Assembly: GCF_003149745.1 (NCBI RefSeq)
Contig: NZ_QGEG01000002.1
Location: 992,001-1,056,000, forward strand
Length of the DNA stretch: 64,000 nt
Origin: Flagellimonas aquimarina
GTDB lineage: Bacteria; Bacteroidota; Bacteroidia; Flavobacteriales; Flavobacteriaceae
Direction: 5' to 3'
Positions 17,533 through 26,504 of this stretch are shown in pieces; the first letter of the stretch is position 1, and each line of letters begins with the position of its first letter. A model generated the notes under the pieces. That model worked only from the letters and a program-made list of their open reading frames with translations, ran no database searches and was not told where the DNA came from. A program made the translations under genes and the position numbers.

Positions 17533-18402
17533 CTAGGAAGTAAGCTTTTCTAAGGTATATTTTATTAGGGTGTCCACAGTTTTATGAGGATTAGAGGAAA
17601 ACTCCCCAGTGGCCCTATTGGCAAGAATGGCATTTAAGGATATTGCACGGTGTCCATGGAGTCTAGCTAGCCCGTAGATGCCCGCAGTCTCCATCTCGTG
17701 GTTGGTAATTTGCTGGTTTTGATATGTAAAAGAGGCAAGTTTAGTGTTAAAATCTGGAATCTTAGGTGCTAATCTAAGGCTTCTTCCCTGAGGCCCGTAA
17801 AAACCTGAATTCGTAACAGTTATCCCAAATCGTATACGATTTGATTCGATTTTTTCTTTTAATTTTGTGTCACAATCCACTGCATAGGCCACAATATTAT
17901 GACTGTTCCACCCCAAAAAATCATTAAGCTGTTCCTCTAGATGTTTATTTCTTACATGTCCAGCTTCATAAAAGTGAAGTAGACCTTCCAAGCCAATAGC
18001 AGAAGTACTGAGCAAGAAAGAATCTACGGGTATATCCGCTTGTATAGAACCAGATGTACCAATCCGTATAAAATCTAACTGCTTTTTACTGCTTTTTAGC
18101 TCTCTGGTTGAAAAATCTATGTTTGCCAACGCATCCAATTCGTTAAAAACAATATCTATATTGTCAGTACCAATACCAGTGGAGATTACTGTTATTCTTT
18201 TTCCTTTGTAAAAACCAGTGTGGGCTAAGAATTCCCGACTTCCTTTCTTGATTTCGACAGTATCGAAGTACTGAGTCACCATGCCAACACGGCTAAGGTC
18301 TCCAACGGTGATTATAGTTGTCGCTATATCTTCTGGTAAAAGGTTAAGATGGTAAATACTGCCATCTGGATTCAGAATGAGTTCTGATTCACTTAAGGCC
18401 AT
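17533..18402 (-). CDS. Nucleoside phosphorylase (uridine-phosphorylase-like)
   Basis: A 289-residue PNP/UDP-family nucleoside phosphorylase, which splits a ribonucleoside with phosphate into base and ribose 1-phosphate in the cytoplasm. Family elements are TVGDLSRVGMV, the phosphate-binding region VISTGIGTDNIDIVFNEL, IRIGTSGSI, and the purine/uracil pocket EMETAGIYGLARLHGH with Glu-Met-Glu. The final segment carries ANRATGEFSSNP. It is separated from the DUF1835 gene by a single base, so these two genes form one unit. The precise base specificity cannot be read from sequence alone. Confidence 0.9.
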   Translation of the reverse strand: MALSESELILNPDGSIYHLNLLPEDIATTIITVGDLSRVGMVTQYFDTVEIKKGSREFLAHTGFYKGKRITVISTGIGTDNIDIVFNELDALANIDFSTRELKSSKKQLDFIRIGTSGSIQADIPVDSFLLSTSAIGLEGLLHFYEAGHVRNKHLEEQLNDFLGWNSHNIVAYAVDCDTKLKEKIESNRIRFGITVTNSGFYGPQGRSLRLAPKIPDFNTKLASFTYQNQQITNHEMETAGIYGLARLHGHRAISLNAILANRATGEFSSNPHKTVDTLIKYTLEKLTS

Positions 18403-18403
18403 T

Positions 18404-19336
18404 TTAGAGTTTAAGAATGCGGTCAGTAGAAGAATTATATAGGAAGTTATACTTTAAGGAGCCTCCTAAATACAATTGATTATCACGTATTTGAGAATAA
18501 TAATTAGACTTGTTTGCTAAAATTTCCTTCCCTTTTCTTGTTAACTTAACTGGATTGAAAGAGCCAAATAGAGGTTTTAGCGAAGATATCATTCTGTCAT
18601 ATTGCGAATCTCCAAAGCCATAATATCCCTGGTTTGATAGGATTTGATTTAATAATGCAGCTCTGGATTCCGGTTTTTGATTTGCTGCAGTATCTAAAAT
18701 GCGATTCTCCAATTCATTAAGGCCATTTTTAATTGTCGGAAATCGTTTTAGATGCGCTCTAAGCGCTTCGGATAGGTACTCAAACTGAAAATTATTGTGG
18801 GCAATTAGGTTTTCTAAACGAATTGGATTGTCACTGCAATACAATTGCCAAACATAATCCGCAAATTCAATATCATCTTGAGATAAAATTGTCCTGTTCT
18901 CATAAAGATTCAATAATTGCTCATCACTTAGTTCACTTAAACCATATAGTTTGTCACTTGCATCTTCTTTTCCACTGCACACTAATGATATTTCCGCATG
19001 CCTTCTGTGCGTTTTGAGCCAACTGAGCACTGCCAGCATGTTTATCTGACAAAAAAGGTCATATTCAAACCAAAGAACAATTTGGTCTTGTTGTTTATGG
19101 TTACATAGTGATCTATATTCTTTGAGAGTTTTCTCGACAAACCAAGATTTGGAAACTTTGTAGTTTTTATTCAAAAATTCAAATCTGGTTTTCCAAAAAG
19201 ATTCGCTGCCAACTGCACAAAGGGTCTTGCCCTCGCACAGCATTTCCCTCCACGTAATAATATCTCCTTTTAGGTGTAACGATTGTAATTTTGACGTGAA
19301 ATTGTCGCCGTTGGTAATATGCAACAGTGATTTCAT
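18404..19336 (-). CDS. DUF1835 domain protein
   Basis: A 310-residue protein that begins with the DUF1835 signature LLHITNGDNF and contains the WREMLCEGKT segment typical of that domain. The central part includes IVLWFEYDLFCQINMLAVLSW, also conserved in the family. No catalytic motif is recognised and there is no signal or transmembrane sequence. Translation appears coupled to the nucleoside phosphorylase gene, which starts one base after its stop codon. Function is unknown. Confidence 0.85.
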   Translation of the reverse strand: MKSLLHITNGDNFTSKLQSLHLKGDIITWREMLCEGKTLCAVGSESFWKTRFEFLNKNYKVSKSWFVEKTLKEYRSLCNHKQQDQIVLWFEYDLFCQINMLAVLSWLKTHRRHAEISLVCSGKEDASDKLYGLSELSDEQLLNLYENRTILSQDDIEFADYVWQLYCSDNPIRLENLIAHNNFQFEYLSEALRAHLKRFPTIKNGLNELENRILDTAANQKPESRAALLNQILSNQGYYGFGDSQYDRMISSLKPLFGSFNPVKLTRKGKEILANKSNYYSQIRDNQLYLGGSLKYNFLYNSSTDRILKL

Positions 19337-19480
19337 TTTCAGTTTAGTTTTCGTCGGTTAGAGACATTAAATGTAAGGTTTAAACCAAGAACACAAAAAT
19401 TTTTTCATAAAACATTGGTTTTCAAAGCTTAAATTTAACAATGAAAGAAAAATATGACTATAGTTTTAGGAATAAAGACG

Positions 19481-19810
19481 TTACCCTCCAACTCTTTTTG
19501 TTGAAAATCCATTCTCTTTTAAAAAGGTCATGATTTTATCTCGGTAATCCCCTTGAATGATGATAAAATCATTTTTATAGCTACCTCCTACACTTAGATA
19601 AGATTTAAGATCCTTGGTGAGTTTTTTAAAATCAGCATCTGAGCCTGTGTAGCCTTCTAAAATAGTAACAGGTTTGCCTTTGCGCTTTTCGTATTTGCAA
19701 ATTATAGGGGAATCTTGAAGCCAATACTTAGGTTTGTCTGTCTTTGAAACCTCATTTTCATCCGGCACATGGTCTGGGAATAAGTTTTTGAGTTGATCTT
19801 GTAAATCCAT
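19481..19810 (-). CDS. SUI1/eIF1-family translation factor (YciH-like)
   Basis: A 109-residue SUI1-domain protein. The KRKGKPVTILEGYTG strand and the turn KSYLSVGGSYKNDFIIIQGD, with its glycine pair, are the SUI1 core; the end is FLKENGFSTKRVGG. In archaea and eukaryotes this fold is initiation factor 1, and bacterial YciH copies can influence start-site fidelity. It is preceded by a short unstructured N-terminus without a zinc ribbon. It lies 11 nt downstream of the riboflavin-kinase-like gene on the same strand, suggesting co-transcription. Confidence 0.9.
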   Translation of the reverse strand: MDLQDQLKNLFPDHVPDENEVSKTDKPKYWLQDSPIICKYEKRKGKPVTILEGYTGSDADFKKLTKDLKSYLSVGGSYKNDFIIIQGDYRDKIMTFLKENGFSTKRVGG

Positions 19811-19821
19811 TGTTAAGCGGT

Positions 19822-20265
19822 TTAGGGTAACATTGCTATTTGTTGTTGATCTATTTTTATGCCAAGAACATCATCATACATAATCCCATCTATTTTGGGT
19901 AAAATCAATTCCAAAGTTGTTTTGCTTTGTTTGTGTTCCGTTTTGGTTTTTGGGTCGGGCATATAGATTAACCCCTCATATTTAACCTTTTTGTATTCAA
20001 CGATTATATCAAAAAAATAGAAATTTTCAGGAGGAATATGATTCGTCCATTTAATTTGATTGAAGAAGAACTTGGGTTTCCTTATGGAGTAACTAAAGGG
20101 GGATATATCCACGTTTAGCGTTCCTGGATGGTATGTGCTTAAATCTAGCCCAAGTCTTTTAAAGTATGGAGTTTGCATTAAGATTGTGCCGCCAGGATAG
20201 CGGGGGTCCTCTTTTTTGCCAGATGCCGCCCCATATCCAGGAATTACCTTTGCACGTATAGTCAT
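19822..20265 (-). CDS. Hypothetical protein resembling CTP-dependent riboflavin kinase (DUF120)
   Basis: A 147-residue protein with no signal or membrane segment. It shows a pattern reminiscent of archaeal CTP-dependent riboflavin kinases: an early VIPGYGAASG turn, TPYFKRLGLDLSTYHPGTLN with the PGTLNV motif, a middle KYEGLIYMPDPKTKTEHKQS segment and a late LELILPKIDG...YDDVLGIKI. In the archaeal family the equivalents are a Gly-rich start, a YPGTLNV motif and an IIP-x-RT-H region. This is pattern recognition, not an alignment, and the activity is unproven. It sits between the 2OG oxygenase and SUI1 genes, 9 and 11 nt away, in one apparent operon. Confidence 0.55.
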   Translation of the reverse strand: MTIRAKVIPGYGAASGKKEDPRYPGGTILMQTPYFKRLGLDLSTYHPGTLNVDISPFSYSIRKPKFFFNQIKWTNHIPPENFYFFDIIVEYKKVKYEGLIYMPDPKTKTEHKQSKTTLELILPKIDGIMYDDVLGIKIDQQQIAMLP

Positions 20266-20274
20266 TGTTGTCTG

Positions 20275-21225
20275 TTATTTCTTCACAAGCCCCAATTCTA
20301 TAAGTCGCTCATGAAGATATTCACCTGCGGTAGTATCCTCAAAACCTTTTGGGTGATCCTCATCAATACAATTGTCCAAACAGTTTAAAGGCATCTCACT
20401 TACCGGATGCATAAAAAATGGAATAGAGTATCTGGATGTGCCCCATAGTTCTTTAGGTGGGTTTACAACCTGATGAATAGTGGACTTTAATTTGTTATTG
20501 GTAAGTCTGGAAAGCATGTCACCAACATTAATCATTAGCTGATCGGTCCTTGCTATGGCATCTACCCATTCTCCTTGATGATTTTTTACTTGAAGCCCTT
20601 TGCCATGGGCGCCCATAAGCAATGTAATAAGGTTAATGTCCCCATGTGCAGCCGCTCTAACGGCATTTTTAGGCTCTGACGTAATAGGAGGGTAGTGAAT
20701 AGGCCTTAAAATGGAGTTTCCATTTTTTATCCATTCATCAAAATACATTTCATCAAGCTCAAGATGGAGGGCTAGGGCCCTAAGAACATATTTGGCTGTC
20801 TTTTCCAGCATTTGGTATGTTTCTTTTCCAACGTCATTGAAATCTGGAAGTTCATTGACTTTTACATTGTCAGGGTATTCAGCTTCAAGCTTTGGGTTGT
20901 TCTCAACATATTGTCCAAAATGCCAAAACTCTTTAAGATCACCTTCTTTTTTTCCTTTTGCATGTTCTTTCCCAAAAGAAGTGTACCCCCGCTGTCCGCC
21001 AATACCTTCAATTTCATAACTGTCCTTAGTGATCTGCGGCAATTGAAAGAACTTTTTGATCTCTGCATAAAGCTGCTCCACCAAGTTTTCAGATAAAAAA
21101 TGGCCGCTTAAAGCAACAAAACCTATGTCCTCAAAGGCAGCGCCTATTTCAGCAGTAAATTTTTCTTTTCTGGCAGCATCACCAGAAACAAAATCTTTAA
21201 GATCTACGCTTGGAATTGCACTCAT
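20275..21225 (-). CDS. 2-oxoglutarate/Fe(II)-dependent oxygenase, isopenicillin-N-synthase family
   Basis: A 316-residue cytoplasmic oxygenase of the non-haem iron, IPNS-like family. The N-terminal DIOX domain has the typical GAAFEDIGFVALSGH. The iron ligands are visible as H-x-D in AAHGDINLITLL and a distal histidine in STIHQVVNPP, followed by the 2OG-binding RxS in SRYSIPFFMHP. The family oxidises small molecules with 2-oxoglutarate and oxygen; the substrate cannot be named. It is the first gene of a likely operon with the riboflavin-kinase-like and SUI1 genes. Confidence 0.9.
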   Translation of the reverse strand: MSAIPSVDLKDFVSGDAARKEKFTAEIGAAFEDIGFVALSGHFLSENLVEQLYAEIKKFFQLPQITKDSYEIEGIGGQRGYTSFGKEHAKGKKEGDLKEFWHFGQYVENNPKLEAEYPDNVKVNELPDFNDVGKETYQMLEKTAKYVLRALALHLELDEMYFDEWIKNGNSILRPIHYPPITSEPKNAVRAAAHGDINLITLLMGAHGKGLQVKNHQGEWVDAIARTDQLMINVGDMLSRLTNNKLKSTIHQVVNPPKELWGTSRYSIPFFMHPVSEMPLNCLDNCIDEDHPKGFEDTTAGEYLHERLIELGLVKK

Positions 21226-21339
21226 AACGTCAAATTTATTTTACTATCAAAAGTAGTGAATATTAAGAAACCTTTCTAAAAATTGGAAGATCATAGATAG
21301 CTTTTTCATTACTTTTAACCCCATTGAATTTTTTACTTT

Positions 21340-23316
21340 ATGAGATATCATATTGGTGGTTTGGACCAACAAAAACTACTTGAGCTATACAAGGGAATGC
21401 TAAAACCCAGAATGATCGAAGAGAAGATGCTTATTTTATTAAGGCAAGGCAAAATTTCTAAATGGTTTAGCGGGATTGGTCAAGAGGCAATATCTGTGGG
21501 GGTAACCCAAGCTATGAATACTGAGGAGTATATTTTGCCAATGCATCGCAATTTGGGTGTTTTTACTTCTAGAAATATTCCGTTGCACCGACTCTTTGGG
21601 CAATGGCAGGGAAAACAAAGTGGTTTTACCCAGGGAAGAGATCGGAGTTTTCATTTTGGAACCCAAGAGTATAAAATTGTTGGCATGATATCCCATTTGG
21701 GACCTCAATTGGGGGTTGCTGATGGGATTGCCTTGGCAGACATGTTGAGAAGAAAGAAGAGGGTGACAGCAGTTTTTACAGGTGAAGGAGCCACCAGTGA
21801 AGGAGATTTCCATGAAGCTTTGAATATTGCTTCTGTTTGGAATCTACCTGTAATATTTTGTATTGAAAACAATGGATATGGTCTTTCAACACCTACCAAT
21901 GAGCAATACAACTGTGAGAACATTGCAGATAGGGCCAAGGGTTATGGAATAGAATCCAGAATTATAGACGGCAACAATATCTTGGAGGTATATTCAAAAG
22001 TTAATGAACTGTGCAAGGCCATTAGAAAAAGGCCTAGACCTGTTTTATTAGAGTTCAAAACCTTTAGGATGCGCGGCCATGAAGAAGCAAGTGGCACTAA
22101 ATATGTTCCAGAAAAGTTAATGAAGAAATGGGGCAAGAAAGACCCAATAGCTAATTATGAAGCGTTTCTATTGGAAAAAAATATCATCACCGAAGAAGAA
22201 ATAGGACAGCTCAAGAATGAAATTATAGAAGAAATCAATTCAAACTTAAAAATTGCGTTTGATGAAGCTCCTGTTGATATTATTGAAACTAAAGAATTAA
22301 ACGAAGTATATCAAAGATTTAATTATAAACATATTGAGTCGAGCGATAACATTAAAAATATTCGCTTTGTCGATGCGGTTTCTAAAGGCTTGGAACAATC
22401 CATGGAACGTTACAATGAAATGATCATTATGGGTCAAGACATTGCTGATTATGGAGGGGTTTTTAAAATTACTGAAGGGTTTACTGAGAAATTTGGCAAA
22501 AGCAGGGTTAGAAACACGCCAATCTGCGAATCGGCGGTGGTTTCTGCGGCAATGGGCTTATCAATAAATGGTATGAAGGCCGTAATGGAGATGCAGTTTG
22601 CAGATTTTGCTACCTCGGGCTTTAATCCAATCGTAAATTATTTGGCCAAGGTACATTATCGTTGGGGTGAAAATGCAGATGTGGTGATCCGTATGCCTTG
22701 CGGCGGCGGCGTTGGCGCTGGACCTTTTCATTCGCAGACCAACGAGGCATGGTTTACAAAAACACCTGGACTCAAAGTGGTATACCCTGCCTTTCCTTAC
22801 GATGCAAAAGGATTGCTGAATACAGCAGTAAATGACCCAAACCCTGTGTTGTATTTTGAGCATAAAGGTCTCTATAGAAGTGTTTATGGAGATGTACCTA
22901 CGGATTATTACACAATCCCATTTGGGAAAGCAAGTATGATCAAGACGGGTGATTCTTTATCTGTAGTGAGTTACGGAGCCGGAGTACATTGGGCACTGGA
23001 AATTTTGGAAAAACATCCAGAAATTGATGCAGATGTTATAGATTTGCGTACACTTCAACCTCTAGATATAGAAGCTGTTTATGCTTCTGTGAAGAAAACA
23101 GGAAAATTAATTATACTACAAGAAGATACGTTGTTTGGCGGAATTGCAAGTGATATTTCGGCAATGGTAATGGAGCACTGTTTTGAATATCTGGATGCCC
23201 CCGTTAAAAGAGTAGGTAGTTTGGAAACGCCGGTGCCATTTGCAAAAGGGTTAGAGCAGAATTACCTGCCAAAAGAAAGGTTTGAAGCTGCGCTTACAGC
23301 ACTTTTTGAGTATTAA
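21340..23316 (+). CDS. 2-oxoacid dehydrogenase E1, alpha-beta fusion
   Basis: A 658-residue thiamine-diphosphate enzyme with the E1 alpha subunit (about residues 1-320) fused to E1 beta (about 340-658). The alpha part has the TPP motif GEGATSEGDFHEALN...IENNGYGLSTP. The beta part has GQDIADYGGVFKIT, ESAVVSAAMGLSINGMKAVM and YGAGVHWALEIL. The likely substrates are pyruvate or branched-chain 2-oxoacids; such fused E1 proteins are frequent in Bacteroidota. In many bacteria the two parts are separate genes. No E2/E3 gene is adjacent, so partners must lie elsewhere. The gene is monocistronic and divergent from the 2OG oxygenase. Confidence 0.92.
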   Translation: MRYHIGGLDQQKLLELYKGMLKPRMIEEKMLILLRQGKISKWFSGIGQEAISVGVTQAMNTEEYILPMHRNLGVFTSRNIPLHRLFGQWQGKQSGFTQGRDRSFHFGTQEYKIVGMISHLGPQLGVADGIALADMLRRKKRVTAVFTGEGATSEGDFHEALNIASVWNLPVIFCIENNGYGLSTPTNEQYNCENIADRAKGYGIESRIIDGNNILEVYSKVNELCKAIRKRPRPVLLEFKTFRMRGHEEASGTKYVPEKLMKKWGKKDPIANYEAFLLEKNIITEEEIGQLKNEIIEEINSNLKIAFDEAPVDIIETKELNEVYQRFNYKHIESSDNIKNIRFVDAVSKGLEQSMERYNEMIIMGQDIADYGGVFKITEGFTEKFGKSRVRNTPICESAVVSAAMGLSINGMKAVMEMQFADFATSGFNPIVNYLAKVHYRWGENADVVIRMPCGGGVGAGPFHSQTNEAWFTKTPGLKVVYPAFPYDAKGLLNTAVNDPNPVLYFEHKGLYRSVYGDVPTDYYTIPFGKASMIKTGDSLSVVSYGAGVHWALEILEKHPEIDADVIDLRTLQPLDIEAVYASVKKTGKLIILQEDTLFGGIASDISAMVMEHCFEYLDAPVKRVGSLETPVPFAKGLEQNYLPKERFEAALTALFEY

Positions 23317-23402
23317 AATTTCGTTTTAACAATTATTTAACAAGACCAATAAATAAAATTGGTGTCTCAATCGTATATACTAAAATTTAAATTCCAATTC
23401 TT

Positions 23403-23888
23403 ATGGTAAAACATGTATTCTTTTATATGACGCTAGTGGCTATGCTGGTAACGTCATGTTCCGTATCCAAAAGCGCAAGAAGTCAGCGGAATCTTTTCAG
23501 TGGATCCTGGACACTTAACGATGTCTCTTATGAGAACAATACGGGTAATTTTAAATCTGTGATCTTTAATGATGCAGATGACATTTGTTTTGAAGGAAGT
23601 GACTGGTTCTTTAGAGATAACAATAGCACAGGTAGATACACCATTACTGGAGGTAGTCTTTGCCAAGGAGGGGACCGTTTCTTTAGATGGTCCGTGGTTG
23701 AACCAACTGCCAATTACAGTAGTCAGCTTCAGTTCAAGTTTATTGATGAAAAACGAAAAGATGTTTCAGGAGGGGTAGGCTATCGTTTAAACATTGCCAG
23801 TATATCAGAACAATCCATGACGCTTAAATCCAATGTTTCCGTAGACGGAGAACTTGTAACCATAGTATACCAATTCTCAAAAAAATAA
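23403..23888 (+). CDS. Lipocalin-like lipoprotein
   Basis: A 161-residue lipoprotein with signal peptide and lipobox VTSC (Cys19). The mature beta-rich domain starts LFSGSWTLNDVSYENN and ends TIVYQFSKK, as in the lipocalin-like family of Flavobacteriia. It ends 4 nt before the OmpA lipoprotein gene, so the two should be co-translated. It probably resides at the outer membrane. Ligand and function are unknown. Confidence 0.85.
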   Translation: MVKHVFFYMTLVAMLVTSCSVSKSARSQRNLFSGSWTLNDVSYENNTGNFKSVIFNDADDICFEGSDWFFRDNNSTGRYTITGGSLCQGGDRFFRWSVVEPTANYSSQLQFKFIDEKRKDVSGGVGYRLNIASISEQSMTLKSNVSVDGELVTIVYQFSKK

Positions 23889-23892
23889 TCAG

Positions 23893-24585
23893 ATGAAAAA
23901 TATAGTTTTAAAAAGTACAACCATCTTTATGGCATTAAGCCTAATAGTAAGTTGTAATGCAGTGAAAAATGCCAATAACACTCAAAAAGGAGCAACAATT
24001 GGAGCAGCCGGTGGTGCTGTAATAGGTGGAATAATCGGAAATAACGTAGGTAAAAATGGCAATACCGCCCTAGGTGCAATCATAGGAGCAGTAGTTGGAG
24101 GTGCAGCTGGCGGATATATTGGAAATAGAATGGACCGACAGGCCGAGCGTATTGAAGAAGAGATTCCTGGGGCAGAAGTAAAAAGAGTAGGAGAAGGAAT
24201 CAATGTTACGTTCAACGAAGATGCCGGGGTTTATTTTGATACGAATAAATCTGATGTTAAGGGAACTTCAGCTACAACCCTAGATAAGTTGGCTGGGATC
24301 TTCAAAGAATATCCAAACTCAAATGTTCTGGTTGAAGGACACACGGATAGCGCCGGAAGTGAAGAATACAACTGGAAGTTATCGCAACAAAGGGCAGAGT
24401 CTGTAACTAATTATTTAATAGGCAAAGGTATTTCTAGTGGCAGGTTCAGTACAAAATGGTATGGTGAAACCCAACCACGCGAAAGCAATGAAACAAGTGA
24501 GGGCAAAGCCAAAAACAGACGTGTTGAGCTGGCTATTGTGGCTAGTGAAGAATTAAAACAAGAGGCTTATCAGAAAACAAATTAA
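23893..24585 (+). CDS. OmpA-family lipoprotein with glycine-zipper domain
   Basis: A 230-residue outer-membrane lipoprotein. The signal peptide ends in a VSC lipobox (Cys21). Next comes a glycine-zipper stretch (GAAGGAVIGGIIGNN and a second GAIIGAVVGGAAGGY repeat) that may insert into membrane or pack together. The C-terminal third is an OmpA peptidoglycan-binding domain with VLVEGHTDSAGSEEYNWKLS and KNRRVELAI. This architecture links the outer membrane to peptidoglycan, like E. coli YiaD. It is the second gene of the two-gene unit and is followed by the terminator at 24611. Confidence 0.93.
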   Translation: MKNIVLKSTTIFMALSLIVSCNAVKNANNTQKGATIGAAGGAVIGGIIGNNVGKNGNTALGAIIGAVVGGAAGGYIGNRMDRQAERIEEEIPGAEVKRVGEGINVTFNEDAGVYFDTNKSDVKGTSATTLDKLAGIFKEYPNSNVLVEGHTDSAGSEEYNWKLSQQRAESVTNYLIGKGISSGRFSTKWYGETQPRESNETSEGKAKNRRVELAIVASEELKQEAYQKTN

Positions 24586-24610
24586 AATACAAAACACAAA
24601 ATGTTTTTTT

Positions 24611-24640
24611 AATCCCGACCATACTTGGTCGGGATTTTTG
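24611..24640 (+). terminator. Rho-independent terminator of the OmpA unit
   Basis: AATCCCGACCA (24611-24621) pairs perfectly with TGGTCGGGATT (24626-24636) around TACT and runs into TTTTG. It lies 26 nt after the OmpA stop and just before the polyketide operon, showing that the operon has its own promoter or depends on read-through. The first in-frame TTG of the next gene (24625) falls inside this hairpin, which argues against that start. Confidence 0.9.
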
Positions 24641-24663
24641 TTTTAAAGAATTATCTTCATGAA

Positions 24664-25791
24664 GTGAATAATCCCAAAGTTGTTATCATTGGTGGTGGAT
24701 TGGCTGGTTTGACAGCTGCACTGGATTTGGTGCAAAAAGAAATACCGGTCTTGGTCATTGAGAAAAACCAATACCCAAGTCATAAAGTATGTGGAGAATA
24801 TGTATCCAATGAGGTTAAACCCTATTTGGAGCAGCTTGGTCTGGAATTGGATGGTTTAGGGTTACCGAAAATTGACACACTTCAGGTAAGTACGCAGAAT
24901 GGTAAACTTATTGAGATTGACCTGCCATTGGGAGGATTTGGAATTAGCAGATATGCTTTTGATCATAAACTATATCAATTGGCCCTAAAAAAAGGAGTGG
25001 ACTTCCTTTTTGATACTGTAATAGATGTTCAGTTGGTAAATGACGAATTTTCAATAACGCTTGCCTCAAAAGAAAAAATATCCAGCGCAGTAGTTTTAGG
25101 TGCATTTGGTAAACGCTCAAATCTAGACATTAAACTGAACAGAAACTTTATTAAAGAGAAATCCCCTTGGCTTGGAATAAAATCCCATTATAAAAACAAT
25201 GGGCATCCATCCAACCTAGTTGGTCTTCACAACTTTCCAGGCGGGTATGGTGGCCTGTCACTTACAGAAGAGGGGGATGTGAACTTTTGCTGCCTGGTCA
25301 AATATGAAAGCTTTAAAAAAGAAGGGGATATAGAGGCGTTTAACCAAACTGTTGTGTCTCAAAACCCATATTTAAGGGATTTTTTATCCAATGCCAAGAC
25401 AAAATTTGAAAAGCCATTGAGCATTGCTCAAATTTCGTTTGAAAAGAAAAAAGCGGTAGACAATCACATTTTAATGTGCGGAGACACTGCGGGTTTAATA
25501 CATCCGCTTTGCGGCAATGGAATGGCGATGGCCATTCATAGTGCAAAATTAGCTGCGGAACAAGTTGCAATGTTTACGGAAAAACCTAACTTCACAAGAA
25601 AAGATATGGAAAAGGAGTACCAAATACTCTGGGAAAAGAACTTTAGAAAAAGACTCTGGATGGGTCGTTGTCTACAAGAGCTAATGTTGCATACCAAATG
25701 GTTTAATTTAGGAATGTATACAGTTGCGAACTCCAAAATACTACTTAGAGAACTTATTAGTAGTACGCACGGTAATCCAATTTTAAATTGA
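24664..25791 (+). CDS. FAD-dependent oxidoreductase, geranylgeranyl-reductase-like (type III PKS operon)
   Basis: A 375-residue flavoprotein with the dinucleotide-binding motif VIIGGGLAGLTAALDL at the N-terminus and the late FAD motif MCGDTAGLIHPLCGNGMAMA. It belongs to the geranylgeranyl reductase / halogenase-like monooxygenase superfamily. In this operon it probably hydroxylates or oxidises the aromatic product. The start is set at GTG 24664 because the only earlier candidate is a TTG within the terminator stem at 24625. Its stop TGA overlaps the ATG of the methyltransferase by one base. Confidence 0.85.
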   Translation: MNNPKVVIIGGGLAGLTAALDLVQKEIPVLVIEKNQYPSHKVCGEYVSNEVKPYLEQLGLELDGLGLPKIDTLQVSTQNGKLIEIDLPLGGFGISRYAFDHKLYQLALKKGVDFLFDTVIDVQLVNDEFSITLASKEKISSAVVLGAFGKRSNLDIKLNRNFIKEKSPWLGIKSHYKNNGHPSNLVGLHNFPGGYGGLSLTEEGDVNFCCLVKYESFKKEGDIEAFNQTVVSQNPYLRDFLSNAKTKFEKPLSIAQISFEKKKAVDNHILMCGDTAGLIHPLCGNGMAMAIHSAKLAAEQVAMFTEKPNFTRKDMEKEYQILWEKNFRKRLWMGRCLQELMLHTKWFNLGMYTVANSKILLRELISSTHGNPILN

Positions 25792-26504
25792 TGGATTTTT
25801 CTGTTCGTAGTGAAGAACTGGAACTCATGGATGATCCAAATATGGAGTTTGAGCTCTTGGATGCAGCTTATGCTGACATTAACAAATGTAATAGATTGCT
25901 CGGAGGAGAGTCCATTACCATAGATGCTGTGTGGGAGCTGGTCAAAGAAAGTGGTAAAAAATCGTATACGATTTTGGATATGGGATGTGGAGATGGGACT
26001 ATGTTAAGAAAACTATCCAAACACCTAAGTAAACATGAGGTTTCGCATGATATGATTGGCGTAGACCTTAGGGATGACGTATTGCGTATTGCCAAGGAGA
26101 AATCCAGCCAGTACCCCAACATAAATTTCAAGAAAGAAGACATACTAAAAGCAGATTCCAGTCTGTCTTGCGATATATTGATCAACACATTGACCATGCA
26201 TCATTTTGATGAGAACCGTATTGATGCTTTTTTGAACAAGTTTGTTAGTTTGGCGAAAATTGGCGTGGTGATCAATGACTTGCAAAGAAGCAAAATCGCA
26301 TATACACTGTTTAAGGTATTTGGTTTTTTTTTCATTAAAACAAATGTTGCAAAATATGATGGTCTTGTTTCCATAAGCAAAGGTTTTAAGAAAGCAGAGC
26401 TAATAGAACTATCAAAAAAAATACCGAGTGTTACGCATATAATTAGGTGGAAATGGGCTTTTAGGTATGTATGGGTAATGAAATTTAAACGACAGAATAA
26501 TTAA
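25791..26504 (+). CDS. Class I SAM-dependent methyltransferase (type III PKS operon)
   Basis: A 237-residue methyltransferase. The SAM motif I is ILDMGCGDGTMLRKL near residue 62, followed by the acidic MIGVDLRDDVL and the motif LINTLTMHHFDE. The N-terminus EELELMDDPNMEFELLDAAY is typical of the methyltransferases in flavobacterial type III PKS loci. The ATG at 25791 shares a base with the preceding stop; its own stop shares a base with the PKS start (26504). It probably O- or C-methylates the polyketide product. Confidence 0.88.
   Translation: MDFSVRSEELELMDDPNMEFELLDAAYADINKCNRLLGGESITIDAVWELVKESGKKSYTILDMGCGDGTMLRKLSKHLSKHEVSHDMIGVDLRDDVLRIAKEKSSQYPNINFKKEDILKADSSLSCDILINTLTMHHFDENRIDAFLNKFVSLAKIGVVINDLQRSKIAYTLFKVFGFFFIKTNVAKYDGLVSISKGFKKAELIELSKKIPSVTHIIRWKWAFRYVWVMKFKRQNN

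Noticed and set aside
19441..19533. 30-codon plus-strand ORF (starts MKEKYDYSFRNK) at the 3' end of the SUI1 gene
   Set aside because: It runs into SUI1 coding sequence on the other strand, is short and has no terminator or promoter; likely chance.
24625..24663. Earlier TTG start for the FAD oxidoreductase
   Set aside because: It falls inside the OmpA terminator stem and adds residues before the FAD-binding strand.
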